Virus record (IMG/VR): IMGVR_UViG_3300034072_000910
Location: 1-30,694 of that record
Reading direction: 5' to 3' (one strand)
DNA: 30,694 bases
Source: a virus
Shown here one piece after another: positions 1 through 9,962 of this stretch. The translations under genes were made by a program, and so were the position numbers. The notes under the pieces are model-generated. The model had not been told where the DNA came from. It made no database searches and was given only the letters and a program-made list of their open reading frames with translations. The stretch's first letter is position 1, and each line of letters begins with the position of its first letter.

Positions 1-1
1 A

Positions 2-469
2 GTGAGTCGCCAACTGCGTGTATGTCAATTTTTCAAGCTCACCACTAGCGGTGGCACGGTACATCGCTACCAGAATTACTTCATAGGTTCCACCAAAACA
101 TTGCTTGGTCGCATCTACGAGTTTCTACCATTCCAAGCTGAGGGCGCTCTCTCTTCACTAAATGGTGAAAACTCGCAGTTAAGCCTGCTTCTGCCTAGTG
201 ATCCCGTCATCATCCGTCTTGTTGAGGAGGGTGACGGCAACCGCTTAAGTATTTTGGAGCTTACAACTGCGTGGCTTGATGGAGCGGAAAACATCATCAC
301 GCACTTCACCGACTACTTCCTTGGTACCGGCGCAGCATTCAGCGAAGACACCGTAGAGCTGCGGTTCCGCTCCTCGATGGACAGCGTGGGTTCTGCTTTC
401 CCCGCCAGAACGCTGACGAGCGAGAACGTCGGCGTGCTACCGCTCAACGCTGACCTCTACCTCCGCTGA
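2..469 (+). CDS. Tail hub/minor tail protein (possibly 5'-truncated)
   Basis: The frame is open from the window edge; a GTG at base 2 gives 155 aa, but the true start may lie upstream. The protein is beta-rich, with no transmembrane segment or recognisable catalytic motif. It sits directly before an NlpC/P60-like gene and a lambda J-like tip gene. In lambda (genes L, K, I, J) and in gene transfer agents that position holds the hub protein linking the tail tube to the tip. I infer a hub/distal tail role from this order and from general resemblance, not from a diagnostic motif. The next gene starts one base after its stop, so the two are probably co-translated. Confidence 0.6.
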   Translation: MSRQLRVCQFFKLTTSGGTVHRYQNYFIGSTKTLLGRIYEFLPFQAEGALSSLNGENSQLSLLLPSDPVIIRLVEEGDGNRLSILELTTAWLDGAENIITHFTDYFLGTGAAFSEDTVELRFRSSMDSVGSAFPARTLTSENVGVLPLNADLYLR

Positions 470-470
470 G

Positions 471-851
471 ATGTTCAACGATCTCATCGGCCTGCGATAC
501 GCCTGGGGGCACAATCCAAGAGATGGAAGTGGCTGCACCGACTGCTTCCAGCTGCTATGCGAAGCGCACCGTCGTTTAGAGATGCGTGACTACAGCCAAG
601 ACTACGCCTGGGTATATGACGCATATACAGAAGGCACGCTCCCCAGCGCGAGGGTATTGCGATGGCTTCTTACGCATGGCACTAGGGTGGCGCAGCATCG
701 CCTGGGTGCTGTTGTGGTGCTGCCTGGCCGCAGTGGGTATGCTTTGGGTACTGCCACCGACACAGGTGTTCTGTGCCTAAGCCCTGGTGGCACGGTCGCA
801 CATCCCCCCGCCTATGCGGGTAGGCTTCGGTACATCTGGCTGCACCAATGA
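471..851 (+). CDS. NlpC/P60-like tail assembly protein (lambda gpK-like)
   Basis: 126 aa with an ATG start one base after the upstream stop. The N-terminus (residues 9-30) has the NlpC/P60 layout Y-x-W-G...G-x-x-D-C-x-x-L, with C25 as the expected nucleophile after D24. NlpC/P60 enzymes cut peptidoglycan peptides, and in siphophages they sit at the tail tip. The His normally found in a GHVGIY-like strand after the second hydrophobic block is not evident: the matching stretch (about residues 86-100, around GYALGTATDTG) has no His. The protein may be catalytically degenerate and structural, or use another His (H76 or H111). It overlaps the next gene by ATGA. Confidence 0.7.
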   Translation: MFNDLIGLRYAWGHNPRDGSGCTDCFQLLCEAHRRLEMRDYSQDYAWVYDAYTEGTLPSARVLRWLLTHGTRVAQHRLGAVVVLPGRSGYALGTATDTGVLCLSPGGTVAHPPAYAGRLRYIWLHQ

Positions 852-3800
852 GCGACACACCTAAGCTGCTGCCATACGAACACGACCTAGTCAAGGCGCT
901 GGATGTCACGCCTGAGGAGTACCTGGCGTTTCTTACGGTGCAGCGAGACTACACGATTTCACCTGAGGAGAGGGATAGCGTTATACGGGCAGAGGCTGCC
1001 ACAGCCTATGCAGTCACAGCACTGGTACTAACAATCATCGGCGCAATCTTTCAGGTTGCAGCCGTTCTACTTGCTCCTCGCCCCGACACAAATCGCGATC
1101 GTCAAAGGCAGCGCCGCGAGGAACGCTTCAGCCCTCGTTATGGCTTCAACTCTTCTCAGGAGCTTGCGACATACGGCGACACCGTAAACCTCGTCTATTG
1201 CAACACCAGCCAAAACCCTAGGGGTGCCGTTCGCCTTGCCACCTCTTTGGTGTGGTCATCGGTAGAGAGCTTTGGCAGCTCGCAGTTCATGCAACTGCTT
1301 GTTGTGCTGGGTGCCAGCCGGATTAAACGTATTGCCTTCAACAAAAGCGCCTTTGGCCAGCTCCCCTTGGGGGAGTTTAACGATGCAAACTTTTGGCTGT
1401 ACTACTCCCTGAATGGGCGCCCTAGTTACTCCGACAAGGTACTTGGCGGCAGCAAGGATCCATCGCGGGATGGCGCACCAGGCGCAGATCCGGTATGCAA
1501 GATCATTGATGGTGGGCGCCGCCTGGATGGATACAGCCAGGCGTTCTCCCCCACGTCACTCACCACTATCGGTGTTTACGATCCGATCCCCATCAACGTC
1601 GAGATCCAAGAGCGCCGCACATCTGGCCGCCCTAGGTGGGCGCCGAACCGTGTCACTATCGCCGGAGGCGGATGGCAGGCAGGCGGCGATAGGCGGTGGA
1701 ACGTTGGCAAGCAGCTGCGCATTGTCTTTGACAAGGCTGGACAAAAACAGGACAACGTTGCCCAAGAGGCGGCAAAGGAACTGCGCTATCAATACATCTC
1801 CGCCTTGGACTTTGGCAGTACATACATGCTTGGCACGGCCAAGTTCAAACTAATCAATATCAACGACAACATTGACCTAGACGACGGCAACGTATCGGCC
1901 ACGTTTGAGTGTGTAGAAGATGGCAACCGGCCGCATACGGACTACGACCGGCAGAAAGCCAAGATCTGGTCTGAGAATGACAGAGAGGAGCTTGAGGACG
2001 CAGAAGACATATTGGATAGTCCCTACGAGGAAGACACAACCTCGGGCTACAACACTATGCGCACCAAGAACTCCGTGTATATCGGGGCCGAGCTTCGTGG
2101 TGTAACAAGCATCGAAGAATACCGCGCTGAGCAGGTGCAGGTTGATCCTGTGCGTATAAAGTTCGGCGGAGTTAGCTACGAGTTCGCTGGGCGTCAGGTC
2201 ATCCGCTGGCGTAATGAGCTTGATAAGCGCGACAGCTATGAAATACCGCGTGGTGGCTCCATCGCCTACACCAAGAAGCTCCTAGAGGCATACCTGAACA
2301 ACAAGATCAAGCTATCAACCAAGGAGCTGCGGGATGAGCTGACCGACGATCTAGAGAAGATCAGGCAACTGCGTGACGACGTGCTTGCAGGTAAATACGA
2401 CGAGGAGCTTAGCCTGGGAGCTAAGAAAAACCCCAAGGTCAAGCAATACCGCAAGCAGATCGATGATTTGCAAAAGCAGCTCAAGTATGGCCTGAATAAG
2501 GTCATCAAAGATGGCTACCTAGCCAAAGCGACGGACCTGTTCAGTAAAAGCGACGGAAACCAAGACATCGACAAACAGATCGAAGCCATCCGCGAAGAAA
2601 AGGATGCTTTCTTGGCGGCAGACCTAAACGGTAGGCGTCAGATTTATGTATCGGATCTTCGCAACGATAAGACTGCCTTTCGTGGCATTGACGGCAACCG
2701 TTACGCGGGTGGCATCGTCTATCTCAAGAGACGCATCAACTCCATCAAGGGTGAGTTTACAACGGATCAGATAGGCTCGGACGCTATCCGCGATTATTTC
2801 CGTGTTCTCATCGCGGAGAAGGAAGAAGCTCTCAAGGTGGTCCGGTATATCAACAAAAACTGGGAGGAGCTTGTCCAGGGCCTTGACGACCATTTCTATA
2901 CCAAATGCCTCGTTAAAGCAGACTCTGCGGCCTATCAGACAATTACGTCTTGCGACTACGTAAAGTTTTCAATGCGTGCGCGTGTATTCCGCCGCATCTC
3001 CGGGCGTCAGAAGCAGTACGGACGCAAAGACGCCCCTGAGGGGTACAAACTCAGCGACAACGGTGTAAAGGGTCGTATGGCCTTTTTTAAGGTGTCGTAC
3101 CGGGCGTCATCCGGAGGTCCATACGCTTCGCCGCCTGTGATCTTTGCAGTGCGTCGTTCCAGCGAGCAAGACAATTTCATCCAGCTCAACTTCCGTGGAG
3201 CTGGTAAAACCAAACGCGAGTTTAAGTTTGATCCCATTGGCGACGTAGCAGCCGAGATTGAACGCAATGGCCAAAACAACTTCGCTTTTATCGAAAACAG
3301 CGGAAAGCGAACCCGGTTTGCCCATGGCAGCAATGAGTTTTGGTGGACGGGCTCCCTGGTGAGTGTGCGTGGATCGTTGAAGCCCGCATTGCAAGAGCGT
3401 GGGCCGTGGTACACCAATGAATGGGATCTGTTCTCCGCTAGATCCGATACCCAGACCCAGTTCTCCTTTGAAAGCGGTCCCGAGTTTGCAATCACCGCTG
3501 TAACAGAGCAGCAGCTTGGATCTGTCACTGGCAAGTACAACGATATGAGCACGCTGGCGTTCAGCGTCTATTCAGGTCGGGGTATCCAGGATCTTCGCTC
3601 CCTCACCGCCTATGTGCGCGAAGGGAAGAACAGTTATGTCGTCAATGAAAATACAGGCGCCTACAGCCTTAGTCCCGACAGCACCAGTTACGCCCCAGAC
3701 ATCTTTGCCGATACCATCCTGGACACCAACGACGGCATCGGCAAATACGCCAAGCCTGAGGGTGTGGACTGGGACACCCTGGCTTTGGCAAAACGTTTCT

Positions 3801-4717
3801 GTAAAAACAACGGTCTAGGGTGCTCTCTGTTTATGGATGGCGTCATTGCAGAACCCACATCCTGGCGTGAGTTCTGGTCCCAGGTAGCGCCGTACTCACT
3901 GCTGGAGTTTGCCCGGATTGGGGGCAGGGAGACACTGATTCCAGCCATCCCTACTAGGCGCAACGGCTCCGCAACCAGCAGGGAGGTCACTGTCGTCGCC
4001 CTATTCAATCAAGGCAACATTCTGGAGGGCAGCTACAAGGAGGAGTTCATCGATTACGGCGACTCGTCCCAGGACTTGATCGCTAGTGTGATTTACCGCG
4101 AGTCCGAAGTCGAGGACGTATTCACTAGGAATGCCAGCGTGGAGGTGATGCTACGCAGCACGACGGAAGCCACGGCGATTCGACAGACATTTGATCTGAG
4201 CCAGTTCGTCTCTCAGCGTGAGCAGGCTGTCCTCTACGCCAAGCTGCTCTGCAACCAGCGCCGCCTAGTGCGACGCGCCTTGGAGTTCAAAACATTCCCA
4301 ACGGAGTCGCCCATCTACCCAGGTGCTTACATCTTCGTGGACATCGGCCTCAACACTTGGGACCGGATCAGCTCAGGCTTGATCATGGATGGTGGAGCGC
4401 TGAACAGCCCCCTGCGCGGCAACGTGGCAGACGGCACCTACAACGTGCTGGTGTATCGCAGCGGCAGCAAAACCACTGCACTGTCGGGCATTGAAGTTGC
4501 CGGCAACAGCGCAGCTGCATTGGCGCCCTACGCCGGTCACCTGTACGTGCTCGGCGCGAACCCTACACGCAAACGGGTGTTCCGCGTAACAGAAGTGCAG
4601 ATGGACGAGGAAGGTGAGGTTACGGTGCGAGCTACGGAATACCCCTGTGAGCAAGATGGGGGCGTCCTTCGCAGCCGAATCGCCGATTTTTCTGATGCCC
4701 TGTTCCGCGTTCGCTAA
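848..4717 (+). CDS. Tail tip / host-specificity protein (fused I/J-like)
   Basis: 1289 aa, starting in an ATGA overlap with the NlpC-like gene. Residues 52-76 form a strongly hydrophobic helix ending in LAPRP, like the C-terminus of lambda gpI-type proteins. A beta-rich segment follows that resembles the N-terminal hub region of J-type central fibre proteins, suggesting an I-J fusion. Residues about 470-690 are charged and helical (runs of K, E, R, D and L), probably a coiled coil interrupting the hub. The remainder is mixed alpha/beta, ending in the tip domain. The expected role is to close the tail tube and form the tip that contacts the host. The length is similar to J (about 1130 aa). The coiled-coil insertion is unusual and could form a side structure. 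Confidence 0.75.
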   Translation: MSDTPKLLPYEHDLVKALDVTPEEYLAFLTVQRDYTISPEERDSVIRAEAATAYAVTALVLTIIGAIFQVAAVLLAPRPDTNRDRQRQRREERFSPRYGFNSSQELATYGDTVNLVYCNTSQNPRGAVRLATSLVWSSVESFGSSQFMQLLVVLGASRIKRIAFNKSAFGQLPLGEFNDANFWLYYSLNGRPSYSDKVLGGSKDPSRDGAPGADPVCKIIDGGRRLDGYSQAFSPTSLTTIGVYDPIPINVEIQERRTSGRPRWAPNRVTIAGGGWQAGGDRRWNVGKQLRIVFDKAGQKQDNVAQEAAKELRYQYISALDFGSTYMLGTAKFKLININDNIDLDDGNVSATFECVEDGNRPHTDYDRQKAKIWSENDREELEDAEDILDSPYEEDTTSGYNTMRTKNSVYIGAELRGVTSIEEYRAEQVQVDPVRIKFGGVSYEFAGRQVIRWRNELDKRDSYEIPRGGSIAYTKKLLEAYLNNKIKLSTKELRDELTDDLEKIRQLRDDVLAGKYDEELSLGAKKNPKVKQYRKQIDDLQKQLKYGLNKVIKDGYLAKATDLFSKSDGNQDIDKQIEAIREEKDAFLAADLNGRRQIYVSDLRNDKTAFRGIDGNRYAGGIVYLKRRINSIKGEFTTDQIGSDAIRDYFRVLIAEKEEALKVVRYINKNWEELVQGLDDHFYTKCLVKADSAAYQTITSCDYVKFSMRARVFRRISGRQKQYGRKDAPEGYKLSDNGVKGRMAFFKVSYRASSGGPYASPPVIFAVRRSSEQDNFIQLNFRGAGKTKREFKFDPIGDVAAEIERNGQNNFAFIENSGKRTRFAHGSNEFWWTGSLVSVRGSLKPALQERGPWYTNEWDLFSARSDTQTQFSFESGPEFAITAVTEQQLGSVTGKYNDMSTLAFSVYSGRGIQDLRSLTAYVREGKNSYVVNENTGAYSLSPDSTSYAPDIFADTILDTNDGIGKYAKPEGVDWDTLALAKRFCKNNGLGCSLFMDGVIAEPTSWREFWSQVAPYSLLEFARIGGRETLIPAIPTRRNGSATSREVTVVALFNQGNILEGSYKEEFIDYGDSSQDLIASVIYRESEVEDVFTRNASVEVMLRSTTEATAIRQTFDLSQFVSQREQAVLYAKLLCNQRRLVRRALEFKTFPTESPIYPGAYIFVDIGLNTWDRISSGLIMDGGALNSPLRGNVADGTYNVLVYRSGSKTTALSGIEVAGNSAAALAPYAGHLYVLGANPTRKRVFRVTEVQMDEEGEVTVRATEYPCEQDGGVLRSRIADFSDALFRVR

Positions 4718-4744
4718 GCTAAGGGCCACAAGGCGGGTTTTGTA

Positions 4745-5176
4745 ATGGCGTTCTACACGGGCCGCACAGGCTCCTTGATCTACGGAGGGAAGCCTGTAGC
4801 CAAAATCCGCGACTGGTCCCTAGATACAAGCGTAGAGCTGCTCAGCACGAATAGCATCGACAGCGTTGTCAATACCTACACCCCTGGAGTCAAGTCTGCT
4901 TCGGGTAGCGCTACACTCATCTACTACAGGCTGGAAGAAGGCGAGAACATCACAAAAACACAATTCACCGATCTCCTCTCCCGCATCATGAAGATCGGCG
5001 CAGTGGAAACCACGGATCGCGTTCTTCTTCAGTGCAATGTCGGCGGCAACGGCGCTGACGATATCCAGTTCTATGCGTACATCACATCCGCCAGCGTATC
5101 TGCCAGCACAGGTGAATTGAGCGTTGTACCAATCCAGTTCACGATGGATGGTGATTTCCTGGATGTGGTTGTATGA
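4745..5176 (+). CDS. Major tail tube-like protein
   Basis: 143 aa, ATG start. The sequence has the features of siphophage tail-tube proteins: an N-terminal G-x-x-G strand, a W-S-L strand near residue 25, a central SGSATL-like strand and a C-terminal run of small residues (SASVSASTGELS) ending in a strand with MDGDF. These proteins stack as hexameric rings round the DNA channel. It is odd that it lies downstream of the tip protein, since tube genes usually precede the tape-measure gene. It could instead be a tail terminator or a decorating Ig-like protein. The next gene overlaps its stop by ATGA, so the two are likely made together. Confidence 0.55.
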   Translation: MAFYTGRTGSLIYGGKPVAKIRDWSLDTSVELLSTNSIDSVVNTYTPGVKSASGSATLIYYRLEEGENITKTQFTDLLSRIMKIGAVETTDRVLLQCNVGGNGADDIQFYAYITSASVSASTGELSVVPIQFTMDGDFLDVVV

Positions 5177-6048
5177 CGTTCTTCCTAGGTACAAAGGGCA
5201 ACGTTAAATTACGGCGAGGCAGCGCTAACCCTATTGGCGTACTTGCTGATACCATTGCGCCTGACGATGTAAACACAATCCTAAATCGCCTCAGCTTTGA
5301 CTCTGCATTAGACAATCTCCTAATTGGTGACAGAGTAGACTTATTCACAAGCGACCCCAGGGGGTTGGTTTGCTTTGGCCCAGGGGCGTGGCTTAATGGC
5401 CAGGTGAATACAGCTATATCTGCATACGTCCACGTCAATGCAGCAGGTGGCCTACGCTTTTTCAACTCATTTCAGGATGCTGTAAACAATAACCGCGCAG
5501 CTGAGCTTCCTCTCGCCGCCTTTGCTGGTGATCCACTGTCTATTGATCTACGCATCCGAGATGCCAGCTACAACATCCTCGGTTGCGTGAGCAGTTATGA
5601 GTTCAGTACAGACCGTTCAGCCATTGACACCACTGCACTAGACGACAAGTTCCGGCAGCAGTATTCAGCGGGGCTACTTAGCGGATCAGGTCGCATTGAC
5701 TGCGCCTTCAACTACCAGACCACCGGGCTAAAGGAATCGCCATTGCTGATGCTGCAGCTCATCCAGCGAGTGGACATTGGCAGCGGCTTTGACCTGGCGT
5801 TGTACCTGACAGATCAGGAGGTAGATCCAAATGTTGAAAGCGTTTTCTACCAGATGCAAGCAATGGTGGTCCGGGCCGGTGTGCAGGTGCGTGCCGGCGA
5901 CATTATCGACTGCACCATTGACTTTGTTACCACAGGCGACATTCAACTTCTGCTGGGCCGTCCTGCTGACTACATCCTCAAGGATGACACCGACCGCATT
6001 GAGCTTGAGCAGACGGTTGACTTCCTGATCCAAGAAGAGCGGGACTAA
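5173..6048 (+). CDS. Second tail tube-like structural protein
   Basis: 291 aa, translationally coupled to the preceding tube-like gene (ATGA). The N-terminal half begins with a GTKGNVKLRRG-like strand typical of tube or sheath-tube proteins. The second half (about residues 125-285) repeats tube-like features: an SSYEFSTDRSAIDTT-like strand, an SGSGRID strand, and a C-terminal run ending in an acidic tail. It is about twice the size of a single tube domain, suggesting two tandem tube-fold domains. No enzymatic motif is visible. Role inferred: a virion structural ring at the tail tip or tube. It could equally be a receptor-binding protein carrier. Confidence 0.5.
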   Translation: MTFFLGTKGNVKLRRGSANPIGVLADTIAPDDVNTILNRLSFDSALDNLLIGDRVDLFTSDPRGLVCFGPGAWLNGQVNTAISAYVHVNAAGGLRFFNSFQDAVNNNRAAELPLAAFAGDPLSIDLRIRDASYNILGCVSSYEFSTDRSAIDTTALDDKFRQQYSAGLLSGSGRIDCAFNYQTTGLKESPLLMLQLIQRVDIGSGFDLALYLTDQEVDPNVESVFYQMQAMVVRAGVQVRAGDIIDCTIDFVTTGDIQLLLGRPADYILKDDTDRIELEQTVDFLIQEERD

Positions 6049-6082
6049 GATAGCCCATGTAGCCGTGTAGCAGGACGTAGCC

Positions 6083-8737
6083 GTGGCAGACCAGCGTATC
6101 AGTCAACTGACATCGCTACCCGTCGGGGCAGTGTCCTCGGCAGATGTGCTGCCTATCACGGATGTCTCCGCATCGGAAACCAAGAAGATCACCGTAGGCG
6201 ATCTTGCCTACTCCGGTATTGAGCTACTGGATGCAAGCACCATTGACCTGATCAAACTCAACCAATCCAGTGTTGCCAAGCTAGGCAGCACCTCCCTGGC
6301 TGATGGCGCCATCACCGCAGCCAAGCTGGCTGGCAATAGCGCTACGTCTGTTGGCACGTCCGCTCCAGAAACCGACAATCACCAGGGCCGTGGATTCTTT
6401 GATGCCGGCACCAACAATCTGCAGATCTACGACGGCGCAGCATTTCAACAGGTTGTCCTGCCCACTGCTGGTATTGCTGACGGCGCCGTAACGAACGCAA
6501 AACTAGGCGCTGGTGCGGTAACAACCGACAAAGTCGCGGCATTAGGCACAGCAGCATTGGCAGATGAGGCAGTCACAACGGCCAAAGTTGCCGATGCAGC
6601 CATCACAGCCGCCAAGCTCGGAGCAGGCGCCGTAAATGCAACCTCCATCAGCACTGGTGGAGTGTCTACAGCAAACCTTGCTGACGACGCCGTTACCTAT
6701 GCCAAGCTCCAAAATACCGCGACCTCCGATGTAATTCTTGGCAGACAATCAGCCGGATCTGGCGTTGTTGAGGAGATCTCCTGTACTGCCGCCGGACGCG
6801 CTCTGCTGGATGACGCGGATGCAGCGGCGCAGCGCACCACTCTTGGGCTTGGCGATATAGCCACTGCCACTGGAACGTGGGTTGATGGTTCCTCGTTCTC
6901 CGGCACCAGCAGCGGCACTAACACCGGCGATCAGACCATTACCCTCACCGGGGATGTAACGGGTTCCGGTACAGGGTCATTTGCAGCAACGATCGCAGAC
7001 AACACAATCACCGCGGCAAAGCTGCAAACCGACGCTGTTACTAATAACAAAATCCAAGCAAATGCCGTCACGGCAGATAAAATTGCCGACAACGCGCCGG
7101 TTATCGTAAGCACGGTAGCACCCAGTGGTACAGGGGACTTTATCGGCCAGGGTTGGTTGAGTACGACAACCAACATCGCCTATCGGTGGACCGGCACCGC
7201 CTGGGTGCAGGAAGCCGGCATTGGCACCATAACCGTCACCGAGTCCACGCCACTCTCTATTGCGGTTGACTACCCAGACGCCTACAGCGCCAACCTAACA
7301 ATCACAGGCGATGTGCAGCCTGTTAACACTGTGTGGGCTGGTCCGCTAACGGGCGATGATGCTAGTCCCACTTTCCGCCCCCTCGACGGGAGCGATCTCC
7401 CCGACGCAACCACTACAACCAAAGGCGGCGTAATCCCTGGTACGGGCCTGGCTGTTGATGGCTCCACGATCAACCACAGCAATGCCGTAACAGGCACCAC
7501 GGTGAGCGGCATCACCTTTGATAACCAGGGCCACATCACTGCCGCAGTGGTGTTACAGCAGGCGGATATCCCAAGCCTGGATGCCAGCAAGATCACCACA
7601 GGGACGTTCTCCACTGACTTCGTGGCAGACGATGCGGTGACTGCCGACAAGCTGGCGGACTACAGCACCGCTCAGATCGGCGAAACACTGCCTGTTGCTG
7701 ACTACACAGGTCAGATCTTTTTCAACCCGCTGGACAAGGCTTTTTTCCTCTGGGACGGCAACGTTTGGCAGCCAATTGGTATCAGTCAGGGCTCCATTAT
7801 TTTTGCTGGTACCTATAACGCCTCCACAAACCTTGTTGCCTCAGTGACGACTGAGGGTACAGCGATCGGCTTGACAGTTGGATCTGCACTGCCTAGTGCA
7901 AGCTCCGCAAACAACAGCTACTACCTCGTCGTGGCAACTGGAGGCACCGGCACTGCCCCCGCACCAACGGTCACATTGGCTCCTCCTGACCTCCTGCTGA
8001 GCAATGGAACTGCCTGGTACGAGATTGACGTTTCCAGCACCTATGCCTCGCAGACGGCATCCAATATCGGCTTCACCCCGGCAGGCGCAGTCGGTAGCAC
8101 CACTGTCCAAGCCGCTATTGAGGAGGTGTCGTCGGAGTGCCGCAACGCCGACAACATCACAAACGGCACCCTGGTTGCTGCCAGGGGAGGCACAGGCCAG
8201 TCCAGCTACACCAAAGGCGACATCCTGGCTGCTTCTGGCGCCACGGCACTGAGCAAGCTCGGTGTCGGCACCAACGGGCAGGTGCTTCGCGCCAACAGCG
8301 CCACAGCGACGGGACTGGAGTGGGGCGCCGACTACCTAGGCACGGTGACCAGTGTCAGCAGCGCCACCGCAGCGCTGATCGTGGCCACGGGCACAACCAC
8401 CCCAGCGCTGACTCTCCGCTCCGCCTCAACGGCAGTCAATGGCATCGTCCAGCTGACGGACTCCACCGCAACCACCAGCTCAACGCTGGCGGCAACTGCG
8501 ACAGCGGTGAAGAGCGCCTACGACCTTGCAGCGGCGGCACTGCCCAAAGCGGGCGGGGTGATGACCGGAGAGCTGCAGCTAGGCGCCACCATCGGCGTTA
8601 CTTTTGAGGGCTCCACGACCGATGCGTTCCAGACCCGCCTCTACGTGGTTGATCCCACCGCAGATCGTTCCATCTCTTTGCCGGATTCAGATGGCACAGT
8701 TGCGTTGACTTCGCAACTTGATGACGGTGCGTACTAA
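6083..8737 (+). CDS. Long tail fibre protein with AxTxAKL repeats
   Basis: 884 aa from a GTG; no ATG is available near the frame start. It is very rich in A, T, G and S, with many copies of a short repeat of the type DGAITAAKL (dense at residues about 74-215, again near 310-335 and 500-530), a hallmark of trimeric phage fibres. A segment near residues 785-830 (VQLTDSTATTSS...AVKSAYDLA, then GGVMTGEL) matches the fibre motif found in P2/T4-type fibres and prophage tail fibres. The expected product is a thin trimeric fibre for host adsorption. The short DNA repeats make recombination and length change likely. Confidence 0.85.
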   Translation: MADQRISQLTSLPVGAVSSADVLPITDVSASETKKITVGDLAYSGIELLDASTIDLIKLNQSSVAKLGSTSLADGAITAAKLAGNSATSVGTSAPETDNHQGRGFFDAGTNNLQIYDGAAFQQVVLPTAGIADGAVTNAKLGAGAVTTDKVAALGTAALADEAVTTAKVADAAITAAKLGAGAVNATSISTGGVSTANLADDAVTYAKLQNTATSDVILGRQSAGSGVVEEISCTAAGRALLDDADAAAQRTTLGLGDIATATGTWVDGSSFSGTSSGTNTGDQTITLTGDVTGSGTGSFAATIADNTITAAKLQTDAVTNNKIQANAVTADKIADNAPVIVSTVAPSGTGDFIGQGWLSTTTNIAYRWTGTAWVQEAGIGTITVTESTPLSIAVDYPDAYSANLTITGDVQPVNTVWAGPLTGDDASPTFRPLDGSDLPDATTTTKGGVIPGTGLAVDGSTINHSNAVTGTTVSGITFDNQGHITAAVVLQQADIPSLDASKITTGTFSTDFVADDAVTADKLADYSTAQIGETLPVADYTGQIFFNPLDKAFFLWDGNVWQPIGISQGSIIFAGTYNASTNLVASVTTEGTAIGLTVGSALPSASSANNSYYLVVATGGTGTAPAPTVTLAPPDLLLSNGTAWYEIDVSSTYASQTASNIGFTPAGAVGSTTVQAAIEEVSSECRNADNITNGTLVAARGGTGQSSYTKGDILAASGATALSKLGVGTNGQVLRANSATATGLEWGADYLGTVTSVSSATAALIVATGTTTPALTLRSASTAVNGIVQLTDSTATTSSTLAATATAVKSAYDLAAAALPKAGGVMTGELQLGATIGVTFEGSTTDAFQTRLYVVDPTADRSISLPDSDGTVALTSQLDDGAY

Positions 8738-8774
8738 GTACCCGGCATCGCTCACCGTTCATCAGTAATTAGCC

Positions 8775-9962
8775 ATGGCTCTGCAGCACATCCGTTCCTC
8801 CACCGCTGACAAACGCCCCACTGCTGCACAGCTGGCGGATGGGCAGCTAAGTCTTTGCACCAACGCCACGACGCCCGGCCTGTTCTTTGAGGATGCGGCT
8901 ACGGGCATCGTTAAAGTTGGCCCCGTTCACGTCGGCGCCACAGCTCCAAACGCAACCCCTGCCGGCTCTGCTGGCAATAGCTTGGGCGAAGGGTGGCTCG
9001 ACACCTCAGGTGCCAATCCCGTACTGAAGCTGTGGAACGGCAGCGCTTGGGTGGTGCCGTCTGCGGCGGCAGGTGGCACAGTCGTCACCACCGGGGATAC
9101 GGGCACCGTCACCAGCACCATGCTGCTGGACGGCACCATTGTTGATGCCGACATCAACGCAGCGGCGGCGATCACCGGCACCAAGGTGACGCCGAACTTT
9201 GGCTCCCAGGCGGTGACCACTACAGGCGTCATCACTGGTGGCACCTTGGTGCCAACAAGCGCCACCCCGCCAAGTGACGGCGTATATCTACCGGCGGCAG
9301 GAACCCTAGGTATCGCTGCTGGTGGCGTGGAGCGATTGCGCATGGCTGCCTCCGCCATCACGGTGGCTGCGGGCAACGCCCTAGTCTTGGCGCAGGATCC
9401 CACAGCAGCGCTGCACTGCGCCACCAAGCAGTACGTGGACGCAGCCACGTCATTCCCCTCGGGAACGGTGATGCTGTTTGCCCAAACAGCTGCGCCTACC
9501 GGGTGGACAAAGCTCACCACCCACAATGACAAAGCTCTGCGTGTGGTGAGCGGCACCGCCAGCAGTGGAGGCACCACGGCCTTCACTTCGGTGTTCGCCT
9601 CTCGTACACCAGCAGGTACGGTGTCCGGTACCAACACAGCGGGTGCGGTGGGTAACACCACGCTGACTCTGGCCCAGATCCCAGCACACAACCACGGCGT
9701 CAACGACCCCGGCCACTCTCACACCTACCAGGGTCGGTTTAGCAGTGACACAGTGGCGTCCGGTGCGCGAGCAGTCACTGATACGACAACCGAAACCCGC
9801 ACTACAAGTGCAGTCTCCACTGGAATCAGTATCCAAAACAGCGGTGGCGGTGGCGCTCACAACCACCCGTTCACGAACCCAACGTGGTCTGGCACATTCA
9901 GCGGCACGGCCATGGACTTCGCCGTGCAGTATGTAGACGTGATCCTCGCCTCTAAGGACTGA
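8775..9962 (+). CDS. Tail fibre tip protein with tail collar domain
   Basis: 395 aa, ATG start. The N-terminus (MALQHIRSSTADKRPTAAQL) resembles the virion-attachment start of many phage fibre proteins. Near residues 230-250 the sequence FPSGTVMLFAQTAAPTGWTKL is the signature of the phage tail collar domain (T4 gp12-type). Downstream lie His clusters, HNHG...GHSH at about residue 305 and a GGGGAHNHPF segment at about 360. They recall the metal-binding HxH motifs of gp12/gp37 receptor-binding tips. The protein probably forms the receptor-binding end of the fibre. It overlaps the next ATG by one base (TGATG). Confidence 0.85.
   Translation: MALQHIRSSTADKRPTAAQLADGQLSLCTNATTPGLFFEDAATGIVKVGPVHVGATAPNATPAGSAGNSLGEGWLDTSGANPVLKLWNGSAWVVPSAAAGGTVVTTGDTGTVTSTMLLDGTIVDADINAAAAITGTKVTPNFGSQAVTTTGVITGGTLVPTSATPPSDGVYLPAAGTLGIAAGGVERLRMAASAITVAAGNALVLAQDPTAALHCATKQYVDAATSFPSGTVMLFAQTAAPTGWTKLTTHNDKALRVVSGTASSGGTTAFTSVFASRTPAGTVSGTNTAGAVGNTTLTLAQIPAHNHGVNDPGHSHTYQGRFSSDTVASGARAVTDTTTETRTTSAVSTGISIQNSGGGGAHNHPFTNPTWSGTFSGTAMDFAVQYVDVILASKD

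Noticed and set aside
8927-9703. 258-aa minus-strand ORF
   Set aside because: It is antisense to the tail collar protein and composed of the A/V/P-rich pattern that reverse reading of the fibre's codons gives.
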